34,170 bases of DNA, from NCBI GenBank assembly GCA_028287105.1, contig JAQBQH010000257.1, forward strand, positions 1-34,170, written 5' to 3'. Each line of letters opens with the position of its first letter. Within the stretch, counting starts at the first letter, position 1. The notes under the pieces are model-generated. The model was not told the DNA's origin. It was given only the letters and a program-made list of their open reading frames with translations, and ran no database searches. This document shows positions 1 to 11,875 of this stretch, one piece after another. The position numbers and the translations under genes are program-made. Origin of the DNA: Myxococcales bacterium. GTDB lineage: Bacteria > Myxococcota_A > Polyangia > Palsa-1104.

Positions 1-1739
<1,739 letters not shown>

Positions 1740-1742
1740 GGC

Positions 1743-2720
1743 CTATCCCGCCTGCGACTGCTGGAGTTGCTGCTGCGCGGCGCCGGGGTACACGAACACG
1801 GACAGCGCGCGCAACGAGGCGCGGGCGGTCTTGCGATCGAACGTGCAGACGACTTCGGTCGCCATGCCGGGCGCGACGTTGAGGACGAACTGCGTGGCGG
1901 CGTTGGCGATGAGGTAGATGCCGAGGCCCGCGCCGTAGACCTTGCGATCGATCTGCTGCGGCGAGTGGAGGCACTTGTCGATGTAGCGAAGCACCGTCGC
2001 CTTGTCGAGGCGGCCGAAGCGATCGCGCACGCTCAGCGCGAAGCCGTTCTCCGTCGCTGCGTAGCGAATCGAGACCGGACGCGGCGAGAGCTTGTCGAGG
2101 CGCTCCTTGAGATCGACCTCGGCGAACAGCGGCGTGCCCGACTCGTCGACGGGCGCGTCGTAGAGCGCGTTCATCAGGAGCTCTTCGGCGACCTGGCCGA
2201 TGGCGGAGCGGACCTGACGGCGCACGCCGACCTTCTCGGCGTAGGCGAGCACCTCGTCGATGGCGGCGGTGCGCCCCTTGTATTCGCGCAGACGCGTCAG
2301 GTGCACCGCGGTGTCTTTCGGCAGATATTTCTCGATGCCGAAGAGATCGCCGGTGACGAACTTCTGGATCGTCACCGCGACGGTGGCGAAGCCGGAGTCG
2401 TCGGCGGTCAGGACGTGGTTGCAGCGTGGATCGACGAGCAGGCGCGTCAGCTTGGCCAGGTTCGACGGCGGCGTCACACCGACGAGCTGCGCGCCGTCGC
2501 GCATCTTCGACGTGACCAAACGAAGGCCGTCCTCCGAGCCGTCCCACGAATAGACGGCGAAGCGGAACGGCAGCTGATCGGGCGCCGACTCCAACATACG
2601 AAGATTGCGCACCAGGACCGGAGTGGCGCCGCCAGCCTGAATCGCCGAAGCGATGCGTTCGAGCGTGGCCGGATCTTCCGCGATGGCGAGGATGCGCTGC
2701 GTGGGAGCCGCTTGAGTCAG
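1743..2720 (-). CDS. Pseudo-receiver plus GHKL (RsbW-like) ATPase protein
   Basis: A probable cytoplasmic signalling ATPase related to RsbW/SpoIIAB-type kinases. The N-terminal ~110 residues look like a receiver fold (RILAIAED as strand 1) but lack the conserved Lys, so it is called a pseudo-receiver. The C-terminal GHKL domain shows an N-box (E180, N184 within ELLMNALYDAPVDE), an atypical G1 box DRFGRL at 233 and a G2 box GAGLG at 263. A paralogue with the same layout lies at 15244-16179. Start: a TTG at 2783 would overlap a promoter (TTGACT/TACGAT) and has no ribosome site, whereas a CTG at 2720 lies 8 nt after AGGAG (2733-2729); this start gives 325 aa. The rare CTG start is an inference and the true start could differ. 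The gene is coupled to the downstream kinase (3-nt gap), which suggests joint action. Confidence 0.85.
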   Translation of the reverse strand: MTQAAPTQRILAIAEDPATLERIASAIQAGGATPVLVRNLRMLESAPDQLPFRFAVYSWDGSEDGLRLVTSKMRDGAQLVGVTPPSNLAKLTRLLVDPRCNHVLTADDSGFATVAVTIQKFVTGDLFGIEKYLPKDTAVHLTRLREYKGRTAAIDEVLAYAEKVGVRRQVRSAIGQVAEELLMNALYDAPVDESGTPLFAEVDLKERLDKLSPRPVSIRYAATENGFALSVRDRFGRLDKATVLRYIDKCLHSPQQIDRKVYGAGLGIYLIANAATQFVLNVAPGMATEVVCTFDRKTARASLRALSVFVYPGAAQQQLQQSQAG

Positions 2721-2755
2721 GGGAGTCGCTCCTGCCCACGTATTTGGGCAGTGCC

Positions 2756-2783
2756 ATCGTAGCGGATTGTCAAAGAAAGTCAA
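2756..2783 (-). promoter_or_regulatory. Sigma70-like promoter of the GHKL ATPase-kinase operon
   Basis: On the minus strand TTGACT (2783-2778) and TACGAT (2761-2756) are separated by 16 nt. Transcription would start near 2749, placing the AGGAG site at 2733 inside a short leader. The match is good for a GC-rich genome but has been read by eye only. Confidence 0.55.
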
Positions 2784-2866
2784 CGACGCCGCGCACGCTT
2801 TGCGCGCCCGGACCCCGTATTTTCGAGCTGCCCCAAAGCGCAGCCGGGTGCGGTATGGTGGGAGAG

Positions 2867-3247
2867 ATGGGGCCGCGCCTTCTCATCGTGGACGACGAGC
2901 CGGACATGCTCGATTTCCTCGATCGCGTCTTCCGGCGCGAGTACGAAGTGTTGCGGGCGCAGTCGGTCGAGGAGGCGTTGAGCCGGTTCGAGGAGGGGCT
3001 GTTCGACGTCATCGTCACCGATCGGCGCATGCCGCGGCGCTCGGGCCTGGAGCTGCTCGAGATCGCGGCCCAGAAGCAGCCGCAGGCGGTGCGGGTGCTC
3101 CTGACCGGATATGCCGACTCGCTGGTCGACGAGAAGGTGGCGCAGTGGCGGCTGGTCGACGCCTGGGTCTCGAAGCCGATCGACGCGGCCGCGCTCAAGC
3201 AGTCGATCGCCGCCGCCATCCAGAAGCGGTCAGCGGGCGGAAAGTAA
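2867..3247 (+). CDS. Single-domain response regulator (CheY-like receiver)
   Basis: A 126-residue stand-alone receiver that would accept phosphate from a histidine kinase and signal by protein-protein contact, as no output domain follows. Key residues are present: acidic pair D9/D10, phosphoacceptor D52 (VIVTDRRMP), T80 (LLTGYAD) and K103 (VSKP). The ATG at 2867 sits directly before the first strand and is preceded by GGTGGGAGAG; an in-frame ATG at 2855 would add four residues and is the main alternative. The gene diverges from the GHKL ATPase gene. Its last 18 bp overlap the 3' end of the convergent HAD gene. The PAS histidine kinase at 32089-33393 is the only complete histidine kinase in the window and a possible but unproven partner. 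Confidence 0.9.
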   Translation: MGPRLLIVDDEPDMLDFLDRVFRREYEVLRAQSVEEALSRFEEGLFDVIVTDRRMPRRSGLELLEIAAQKQPQAVRVLLTGYADSLVDEKVAQWRLVDAWVSKPIDAAALKQSIAAAIQKRSAGGK

Positions 3248-4018
3248 GAGCTCGACGATCTGGGCGAAGCCGTGGCCGCCCTCGGCCTCGGCCACGTAGG
3301 CGGGCGGCGGGGCGAGGCGGTCGAGGTAGCGGCGGACGTTGGCGACGCCGGCAGCGACGGGGAACCAGGCGAAGCAGGATTGATCGTTCGGCGAATCGCC
3401 GACGAAGAGCCAGTCGCCGCGGGTGGCCTCGAGATCCTCGTCCCACCAGGCGCGGGCGACGCGGGCGCACATCCTGGCCTTGTCGTGGTCGCCGAAGAAG
3501 GCGTGCGCGTGCACCGACGAGGTGATGCAGCGGGCGCCGGCGGCGCGGATGCGGTCGCAGATGGCGTCGACGGTGGCGGCGGGCAGCTGTTGGGTCTCGC
3601 CGATGTCGAAGGCGAGGTCGCAGCGGCGGAGCCACTGGTCGTCGGCGAGGCGCGCGCCGGGGATGTCGCGGATGATTTCGTCGGCAATCTGCGACAGGCG
3701 CCGCCCCTGGGCGCTGCAGGTGGCGGCGTCGTCCCAGGTCAGCCGCTCGACGCCCTTGCCGGTCGGGGCGCGGCGCACGGCGAACGCGCCGTTCTCGCCG
3801 ATGGCCCCGGCCAGCGGCCAGGTGCTGGCGAGAACCTCGGCCCATCCGGCCGGGCGGCCGGTGACCGCGACGACGCGCAGTCCCGCGTCGGTGGCGCGCA
3901 CGATCGCTTCGTAGGCGGCGGGTACGAGCGACCCCGCGTGCGTGAGCGTGTCGTCGACGTCGCAGAAGATGCCGCGCAAGGATGGCGCGAGCGGAGCCAG
4001 CTCTCGATACGACTTCAT
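3230..4018 (-). CDS. HAD-superfamily phosphatase (C2-cap, Cof/sucrose-phosphatase-like)
   Basis: A 262-residue cytoplasmic HAD hydrolase. Motif I is FCDVDDTLT near residues 18-26 with the nucleophile and acid/base Asp pair (D20, D22), motif II lies around VVAVTGRP, and motif IV is FVGDSPND in the C-terminal third. The long insert between motifs II and IV fits a C2 (type IIB) cap, as in Cof-type sugar phosphatases, sucrose-6-phosphate phosphatase or mannosyl-3-phosphoglycerate phosphatase; the substrate cannot be told. It begins 16 nt after the TonB-dependent receptor stop and is probably the last gene of the envelope operon. Its 3' end overlaps the convergent response regulator by 18 bp, so there is no room for a conventional terminator between them. 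Confidence 0.88.
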   Translation of the reverse strand: MKSYRELAPLAPSLRGIFCDVDDTLTHAGSLVPAAYEAIVRATDAGLRVVAVTGRPAGWAEVLASTWPLAGAIGENGAFAVRRAPTGKGVERLTWDDAATCSAQGRRLSQIADEIIRDIPGARLADDQWLRRCDLAFDIGETQQLPAATVDAICDRIRAAGARCITSSVHAHAFFGDHDKARMCARVARAWWDEDLEATRGDWLFVGDSPNDQSCFAWFPVAAGVANVRRYLDRLAPPPAYVAEAEGGHGFAQIVELLLSAR

Positions 4019-4034
4019 GCGACCGGGGAAGCTA

Positions 4035-6323
4035 TCAGAAGTGGTACGAGAGGCTCGCGAAGAAGTTGAAGCCGGGAGCCGGATTGGGCGTCATCTCGAC
4101 CGACGGCGTGATGTCGTAGAAGTTGTCGGGGTAGTAGTAGCGCTGGTTGAGCACGTTGTAGAACTGCCCCGAGAACTGCACCCGATCCTTCAAGAAGCGC
4201 AGGCGGAAGCCGAGCTGCAGGTTGGCGACCGGCGTCAGGCGATCCCAGGTCAGATCGCTGTAGGCGCCGGTGGTGGTGCCCACCGTCGTCGGCTTGCCCG
4301 CGGCCGCACCGGCCCCGCCCGAGGCGAAGCGGTTCGGATCCTCGTAGGCGCCGAAGATCATCAGGTTCATGTTGACGTCGAGGAGGCCCTTGATCAGGTT
4401 GAACGAGCCACCGACGACGAACGTGTGATTCGGGGTGGCGCGCACGACGCCGCTGTCGGTCGTCGACGCCTGCAGGTAGGTATACGCGGCCTGCAGGAAG
4501 TGGTCGCCGTTCAGGTAGAGCTTGGCGTAGCCTTCGACGGAGTGGATGGCTCGCTTGCCCAGGTTGCCGTAGAGCCCGCCGCGGATCTGAATGACGTCCG
4601 ACAAGAGCGTGTACGAGTAGTCGGCGCGCAGCTCGAGCTCACGGACCTTGCGCACGTTGCGCAAGAGTCGCGCGTTGACTTCACCCTGGAACGACTGTGA
4701 CGATTCCGTCCGCAGCTTCGGGTTGGCGCCGTAGCTGACGCCGCCCGCCAGCACCGAGGTCACCTGGAACACCGGGGCGCGGAAGCCGGTCGCGTAGTTC
4801 AGCTTGACGTGGTAGTCGGGCAAGAAGTTGTAGACGATGGCGGCCGACCCGAGCGGCACGAACGCGTACGCCAGATCGCCGAAGCCCTTCTGGAGACGAA
4901 CGCCGCCGTCGAGCGTCAGCTTCTGGAAGGGGCGCCACTGCGCGTTGACGTAACCGGCTGCGACGTAACGGCCGGAGTTGGCTTCATACGTACGCGGGCA
5001 GTTCTGGATGCGCATCCCCATCGAGTCGACCGGGCAGACCAGCGGCAGGTTGTTCGGATCGGTCGGCTGCGTCGTGACCGACGGCGAGTCGCGGATACCT
5101 TCGAAGAAGAACTCGCCGCCGGCAAGCAGGCGGATGTTGAAGGGCAGCACGAAGTCGAGGTCGGCGGTGCCGCCGACGCGGAAGACGCGCTGCGTAGAGA
5201 AGCTGAAGTGCAGACCGCCGGGCGACAGGCCCATGTCGCGCGGGTCGGGATTGGACGACCCGAAGAACGCCGACGACGGGAAGAGCTGGACCGAGAAGTC
5301 GCGCACGAACTGCGTGCCGTAGGCCTTCACCGTCAAGCCGACGCGGTCCTTGAGATAGCGATCCTTGTACTCGAGCATCCCGTAGCGGTCGTAGATGTTG
5401 ATCTGGTCCTGGGTCACGACCGCGTTGGCGAACACCAGGTTCGGGTGGTTGTCGCCGAACGGGATCGAGTAGTAGAGGCTGACCGGGCCGAGCGTGTACT
5501 TGCCGTCGACCATGGCATACCAGCTGCGCGGCGGATCGCGCGGAGCGTTGGCGCCCCAGTAGGCGAGGCCGGGCGGCTGCGGCGCGGGCGACGAGACGAT
5601 GAACTGCGGGATGTCGAAGACGGGCCCGATGAAGCTCTCGTAGCTGACGTGCTGGAAGATCTTCAGCTTGCCCGAGAAGAAGGTCTTGCCGAACAGCGCG
5701 TAGGCCTTGATGTCCTGCTTGTTGCCGGAGCCGTCGCCGTAGCCGGCCGCCATCTCGAGGCCGTTCACGTCCTCGGCGTCCTTGGTGATCATGTTGACGA
5801 TGCCGAGGAAAGAGTTGGCGCCCCAGAGCACGCCGCCCGGGCCCGTGACGACTTCGAGTCGCTTGATCGTCTCGAGCGGCTGCGTGCGGCCGAAGTCCCC
5901 GATGTTGGCCCACGGGTCGAACAGCGACATGCCGTCGCGCATGAGGAGCGCGGCCTGTCCAATGCCGCGCACCAGCGCGTTGGGGACCTGGTGGCCGATG
6001 GCGTGGATGTCGATCCAGCCCGGGACCGTGCCGAGCGCCTCTCCCAGCCAGCGGAAACCGCGCGCCCTGATCTCATCGGCCGTGATGATGGTGATGATCG
6101 ACGGCGCTTCCTGAACGGTGGTGACGCCCTTGGCCGCCGAAGTGACGACGTTCGCCAGATCGATCTCGCGATCGACGTCGAGCGCGATCTCCGGCTCGCC
6201 GTCCTTGGCCGCCTCTCGCCCGACCGGCTCGGGCAGCGCGACATCTTGGGCGTAGCTGACAGCCGACAGCTGACAGCTGACAGCGAACGCCAGACCCATC
6301 GTCAGTCGCACGCGCGTACGCAT
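4035..6323 (-). CDS. TonB-dependent outer-membrane receptor
   Basis: An outer-membrane beta-barrel for energised uptake, about 762 residues. A signal peptide covers roughly residues 1-26. The plug domain contains typical segments such as VRGIGQAALLMRDGMSLFDP and GPGGVLWGANSFLGIVNMIT (about residues 115-180). A long barrel follows, rich in alternating aromatic strands, and ends in SLSYHF with the terminal Phe usual for BAM-assembled porins. The ligand is unknown; the layout resembles siderophore, cobalamin or peptide receptors. Start: the ATG at 6323 has GGAG 8 nt upstream; a GTG at 6329 overlapping the OmpA stop (GTGA) is the alternative and adds two residues. It is tightly coupled to the OmpA gene and followed by the HAD gene. 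No ExbB/ExbD/TonB genes lie nearby. Confidence 0.93.
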   Translation of the reverse strand: MRTRVRLTMGLAFAVSCQLSAVSYAQDVALPEPVGREAAKDGEPEIALDVDREIDLANVVTSAAKGVTTVQEAPSIITIITADEIRARGFRWLGEALGTVPGWIDIHAIGHQVPNALVRGIGQAALLMRDGMSLFDPWANIGDFGRTQPLETIKRLEVVTGPGGVLWGANSFLGIVNMITKDAEDVNGLEMAAGYGDGSGNKQDIKAYALFGKTFFSGKLKIFQHVSYESFIGPVFDIPQFIVSSPAPQPPGLAYWGANAPRDPPRSWYAMVDGKYTLGPVSLYYSIPFGDNHPNLVFANAVVTQDQINIYDRYGMLEYKDRYLKDRVGLTVKAYGTQFVRDFSVQLFPSSAFFGSSNPDPRDMGLSPGGLHFSFSTQRVFRVGGTADLDFVLPFNIRLLAGGEFFFEGIRDSPSVTTQPTDPNNLPLVCPVDSMGMRIQNCPRTYEANSGRYVAAGYVNAQWRPFQKLTLDGGVRLQKGFGDLAYAFVPLGSAAIVYNFLPDYHVKLNYATGFRAPVFQVTSVLAGGVSYGANPKLRTESSQSFQGEVNARLLRNVRKVRELELRADYSYTLLSDVIQIRGGLYGNLGKRAIHSVEGYAKLYLNGDHFLQAAYTYLQASTTDSGVVRATPNHTFVVGGSFNLIKGLLDVNMNLMIFGAYEDPNRFASGGAGAAAGKPTTVGTTTGAYSDLTWDRLTPVANLQLGFRLRFLKDRVQFSGQFYNVLNQRYYYPDNFYDITPSVEMTPNPAPGFNFFASLSYHF

Positions 6324-6325
6324 TC

Positions 6326-8170
<1,845 letters not shown>

Positions 8171-8227
8171 AATCGAAGAGGCCCCCTGTCATCGCTCGAA
8201 GCTCGGTCAGCATCGCGGTCTGCACAT

Positions 8228-9217
8228 TTAGTTCGGGTGGAACCGCGTGACGAAGACGACGCCGGTCGCGGAGCCGCCGGGCAGCGTTTCCCACGTGATG
8301 CCGCCGCCCATGCCGCTGAAGCTCGGAAAGCCTCCGGTGATCGGCGACGGGACCACGGCCGCGCCGATGGCGCTCGTCGAGGTGCCGGTACCAAGTGTCA
8401 AAAGGTCCGTCGTGAAGTACTTGGTGCCCGGCGGATTGGCAGCGTTATCCTTGACCATCTGCACGCCCATGACCGGCGTCTTCTCGTTGAAGACGAGGTT
8501 GGTGGGGGCCGGCTTGGTATCGCTGTAATAGATGCCGACGTACGCGCCGCCCGTCGTGGGGTTGTTGATATCGAGGCCGCCAGTGGTCTTCCAGCTGTCG
8601 GTGACCGCCTTGGGAATCGTGTAGGCGTCGACGGTGTACTGATTGTTGGCGGTCACGCCGGCGGCGCCGGTGGCGGTATTGACGAAGGTCGCGTTCATGT
8701 GGTCCTTGTCGCCGGTGACGACGACGACCAGCATCAGGCTCGGCGGCGGGAAGTTGGCGAAGACGTAGCTCGATCCGGTCACGTCCTTCTCGTCGATCGG
8801 CGGGTTGCCGCTGAGGAACTCGACCGGATTGTAGAGCGAGACGTGAATGGTGCCGGAGAACGGCATGCCGTCGGTGAAGTTGCGAATCGTTCCCGTGATG
8901 CACGCTTGCCCGGCCATGGGCTTCGAGCATCCGACCCCCGGGCCGCCGCCGGTGCTGACGCACACGCCGTTCATCAAGGTCGTGCCGGCGCCGCAGCTGA
9001 TTGCGCTCACGCAGTGGCCGCCGACGATGGTTGCACCCATGTCGACGTCACACGGCGTCAGCTGTGCTGGCTGCTCGGCCTGCTCGCACTGCAGCGAGCC
9101 GTCCTTGGCCTGCACCTGCTTGGTGCCAGCGCCGCAGGTCGGAGTGTTGCAGCTCGGCAGCGTGCCGAGCGCGACCAGTCCGACAACGGTGACGACGAGA
9201 GTCAAACAGCGCTTCAT
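8228..9217 (-). CDS. Cys-rich outer-membrane lipoprotein of unknown function
   Basis: A predicted lipoprotein of 329 residues. The ATG at 9217 has a strong AGGAGG six nt upstream and begins a signal peptide with lipobox LPSC (Cys23). The mature N-terminal ~100 residues contain many Cys in short CGAGT-like modules common in myxobacterial surface lipoproteins. After them comes a beta-rich domain that may be an immunoglobulin- or carboxypeptidase-regulatory-like fold around GTIRNFTDGMPFSGTIHVSL (fold is inference). Open sequence further upstream lies in the previous gene and is not coding here. It starts 31 nt after the preceding lipoprotein gene and 57 nt before OmpA, so the genes are probably co-transcribed. 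No specific function is recognised. Confidence 0.85.
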   Translation of the reverse strand: MKRCLTLVVTVVGLVALGTLPSCNTPTCGAGTKQVQAKDGSLQCEQAEQPAQLTPCDVDMGATIVGGHCVSAISCGAGTTLMNGVCVSTGGGPGVGCSKPMAGQACITGTIRNFTDGMPFSGTIHVSLYNPVEFLSGNPPIDEKDVTGSSYVFANFPPPSLMLVVVVTGDKDHMNATFVNTATGAAGVTANNQYTVDAYTIPKAVTDSWKTTGGLDINNPTTGGAYVGIYYSDTKPAPTNLVFNEKTPVMGVQMVKDNAANPPGTKYFTTDLLTLGTGTSTSAIGAAVVPSPITGGFPSFSGMGGGITWETLPGGSATGVVFVTRFHPN

Positions 9218-9248
9218 TACACTCCTCCTAAGAGCAGCTTGCGAACGG

Positions 9249-10118
9249 TCAGAACTGCACCGAGTCTTCATCGATGTTGACGTACAGGGACACGCCGCCC
9301 GAGGCGGTGCCGGCCGGGTCGGCGTGCAGCAACGAGAAGTGGATGACGTCGCGACCACCCTGATCCAGCGTCGAGGTCATGAACAGCGGGCCGCGGTTGA
9401 GCGGGTCGACGTTGGCGCCTTCGAGCGTGAAGAAGAGCTCCTGAACGCCCCTCAGGTTGATCGGAGTGTCCAGTCGGAAACCGTTGTAGTTCGCCGGCGG
9501 GGAAAGGGTGGTGTACGAGACGAATCCGTACACGGCGCCGTTGGGCGGCGCGGTGATCTGGTACGGATTCGACACGTAGAACTTGTCGTTCATCTCGTAC
9601 GCCTGGCAGGCGTCGAGGCGCTCCTTGGCGGTGGCGCCGGCCGGAATCACCGGCGGCGGCGTCGGATCGTAAGGCAGCACGGCGAGCAGCGGAGCGGCAC
9701 CTGCAGGCGCGAGCTGGTTGATGCGATCGCGGACCTGCTTGGCCTGCTCCTCGGGCGTCTGCGTGACGCCGCCCGGCAGCGTGACGGTCTCTTTATATGC
9801 GTCTTTGGTGGTGAGGAGATTGCCTTCCGCGTCGATCATGCAGGGATCGTCGAGGCTGATCGCCTGACGCACCATGAGGCCGTAGGCCGTCTTGTACGCG
9901 GTCTGATCGTAGAACGAGTCGATGCGAATGATGTCGTCGGTCGCGTTGCGCGCCCACAGCTCGAGGTGCATGCCGGGCGGAGTGATGCCGATACCGGAAG
10001 CCGTGAACGTCAGGACCGTTCCAGCGAACGATCGAGCAGTCAGCGCGTCACACCCGAGTGACCCCGCGAGCGGTAACAAAGATGCAACTGCCAGAGTCCG
10101 GGCCCATCCGCGATTCAT
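9249..10118 (-). CDS. Lipoprotein of unknown function, first gene of the envelope operon
   Basis: A predicted lipoprotein of 289 residues. The start chosen is the ATG at 10118, which has GAGG 9 nt upstream and begins a signal peptide with lipobox SLGC (Cys23); an in-frame ATG at 10145 has no ribosome site. The mature part has few charged clusters and is beta-rich, with a Pro/Ala/Gln segment around residues 115-150. I recognise no family. A good sigma70-like promoter lies 50-80 nt upstream and the next lipoprotein gene follows after 31 nt, which makes this the promoter-proximal gene of a five-gene envelope operon (two lipoproteins, OmpA, TonB receptor, HAD). Confidence 0.85.
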   Translation of the reverse strand: MNRGWARTLAVASLLPLAGSLGCDALTARSFAGTVLTFTASGIGITPPGMHLELWARNATDDIIRIDSFYDQTAYKTAYGLMVRQAISLDDPCMIDAEGNLLTTKDAYKETVTLPGGVTQTPEEQAKQVRDRINQLAPAGAAPLLAVLPYDPTPPPVIPAGATAKERLDACQAYEMNDKFYVSNPYQITAPPNGAVYGFVSYTTLSPPANYNGFRLDTPINLRGVQELFFTLEGANVDPLNRGPLFMTSTLDQGGRDVIHFSLLHADPAGTASGGVSLYVNIDEDSVQF

Positions 10119-10166
10119 CCCTAAGCCTCGCGCAAGGCGGCACATAGAATTACGCCGCGTAGGCGT

Positions 10167-10196
10167 ATCTTAACTTTTTTTGCGTTTCGTTGTCAA
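10167..10196 (-). promoter_or_regulatory. Sigma70-like promoter of the envelope operon
   Basis: On the minus strand TTGACA (10196-10191) and TAAGAT (10172-10167) are separated by 18 nt that include an A-tract. This is the closest consensus match in the window, in a locally AT-rich patch between the FadL-like gene and the lipoprotein gene. Expected start is near 10160, about 42 nt before the ATG. In the rest of the 10119-10367 spacer I see no gene and no convincing terminator. Confidence 0.7.
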
Positions 10197-10367
10197 TGCA
10201 GTGAAAACGGATTATTTGACACTTCAATAAGCCTCGGCCGAGCGGCGGGCGTGTGATCCGGAGCGCTTCAGCCCGGCTCCACCGTCGGAGCGGACGGCTT
10301 TCGCATCGCTCGATCCTGCGGTACGCGTCGCGCGATGTGGCGAAATGCAATACTGGAAACGTATGTA

Positions 10368-11618
10368 CTAGAAACGTATCTGGGCCGACAGTTCGGCGGA
10401 GTAGAGGTTCGCGTGGTAGGTGCCGGTCTCGTTCTCCGCGCCGGCCACGCTCGGCAGCGCGGTCGAGACGACGCGATCGCCGCTCGGCAGCAGCGCCTCG
10501 AAGGCGGCGTCGACGAAGATCTTCCAGAAGTGAACGCCGACGCCCGCGGCCAACGTGTTCTTGAACGAATCCTGATTTTCGCGACGAACCGTGCGGTCGG
10601 GAATGGCGTTCGATTCGACCGTGTACCCGGCGCGCAGCACGAGGAATCGCGTGATCACGCCCTGCACGCCGGCGTGGACGGCGTAGGTATCGGAGTAGCG
10701 CATCTGCTTTATCTGCGGCAGGCCGGCGACCTCGAGCGCCAGCTTCTGCACCGACGACCAGCCGGTCCAATCGGCCTGCACGGTGGCCAGGATGCGGCGA
10801 TGCGGAAAGACGGTGACGCCGAGCGCCGCCGACTGCGGCCACGTGATCTTGACGTTGAAGTCCTGCTTGGTCGCGGGCGCGGTGCCGACGGCGAGATCGC
10901 CCTGGCCGGTGATCGACGCCGACAAAGTCGAGCGCCAGACCGCGCCCACCTGCACCAGCTTGTGCGGGCGCACCATGACGCCGAGGATGCCGCCGATACC
11001 GACGGCGGTGCCCGACAAGTTGGCAGAGAACGACGACTCGGTGTCGTTGACCGAGAACGAGTTGACGCCGATGCGCAGGCCGGCGCCGACCGAGAGCACG
11101 TCGGTGATCTGATACGCCAGCGTCGGGGTCAGCTCGAAGTCGAGGATCTGGGTCTGCGAGATGCCGACCACGCGGCCCACCGTGTTCTTGAGCTGATTCG
11201 GGTCGTAGCTGATCGACCCGCCGTACGCGTCGTACGCGGCGAGCGAAAAGGCGAAGCGGGTCGGCGCGGTCTTGCCGAAGCCGAAGCGCGTCGTGGCGCC
11301 GATGACCGGGATGAAGGTCGGCGCGGTGTTCTCGCTGAGGCGCGTGGTCACGCCCGCCTGACCGAGCGGTGACTGCGCGTCGGGCGTGTAGGTGCGCTGC
11401 GTGACGATCAGCTCGCCGCCGACGTAGACGACGTTGTCGCCGTACATCGCGGTGCCGGCGGGGTTGTGCCACACGGCGGTCGGATCGTCGGCGATGGCCG
11501 TGTAGCCGCCGCCGATGCCGATGGCGCGCGCACCGACGACGTTGGGGCGCTCGAGACCGGCGCCGAACACCGGAGAGCCGAGGAGCAGCGCGCCGCAGAC
11601 GAGGAGCGCGCGTTTCAA
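10368..11618 (-). CDS. FadL/OMPP1-like outer-membrane transport protein
   Basis: A 416-residue outer-membrane barrel of the FadL/TodX family, usually a channel for hydrophobic molecules. A signal peptide covers about residues 1-20. The family's N-terminal signature is visible as GARAIGIGGGYTAIADDPTA followed by VWHNPAG, and the protein ends SAQIRF with the terminal aromatic residue of outer-membrane barrels. Start: a TTG at 11618 with GGAGA 7 nt upstream; it overlaps the TGA of the preceding lipoprotein gene (TTGA). Longer open sequence upstream falls inside that lipoprotein and was not used. It is the last gene of the GHKL/STAS operon, so an outer-membrane channel is co-expressed with signalling proteins. 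The substrate is unknown. Confidence 0.9.
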   Translation of the reverse strand: MKRALLVCGALLLGSPVFGAGLERPNVVGARAIGIGGGYTAIADDPTAVWHNPAGTAMYGDNVVYVGGELIVTQRTYTPDAQSPLGQAGVTTRLSENTAPTFIPVIGATTRFGFGKTAPTRFAFSLAAYDAYGGSISYDPNQLKNTVGRVVGISQTQILDFELTPTLAYQITDVLSVGAGLRIGVNSFSVNDTESSFSANLSGTAVGIGGILGVMVRPHKLVQVGAVWRSTLSASITGQGDLAVGTAPATKQDFNVKITWPQSAALGVTVFPHRRILATVQADWTGWSSVQKLALEVAGLPQIKQMRYSDTYAVHAGVQGVITRFLVLRAGYTVESNAIPDRTVRRENQDSFKNTLAAGVGVHFWKIFVDAAFEALLPSGDRVVSTALPSVAGAENETGTYHANLYSAELSAQIRF

Positions 11619-11875
11619 AGGTCGTCTCCCGTCGGCGCGGCGTCCTGAACGTCGGTCATGTCGGCCATGCCGACAGTGGACAGGTCCATCACCGCGGCGG
11701 ACATGTCCGTTTGGGCGACGCAGATCGAGTTCATGCACTTTTCGCCCTTGAAGCAGTCTTTGTCGACCTTGCAGCTCGCACCGGGATAGTCGTCGTGCGC
11801 AGCCGGGCAGCCGCTCAGCGTGAAGGTCGCGGCCATGGCGGCAGCGACGAGGAATGCGACACCGAGGCGGCGCAC
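11615..11875 (-). CDS. Small Cys-rich lipoprotein
   Basis: An 86-residue predicted lipoprotein. It starts with GTG at 11875, sharing one base with the TAG of the upstream TPR-PEGA gene, and its TGA overlaps the TTG of the FadL-like gene, so it is translationally coupled on both sides. The signal peptide has lipobox LSGC. The mature part shows a four-Cys pattern (CKVDKDCFKGEKCMNSIC) typical of short surface modules in Myxococcota, then an acidic, Met-rich tail. It may assist or anchor the neighbouring porin or the TPR-PEGA protein (inference). It is easily missed because of the GTG start and its size. Confidence 0.8.
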   Translation of the reverse strand: MRRLGVAFLVAAAMAATFTLSGCPAAHDDYPGASCKVDKDCFKGEKCMNSICVAQTDMSAAVMDLSTVGMADMTDVQDAAPTGDDL

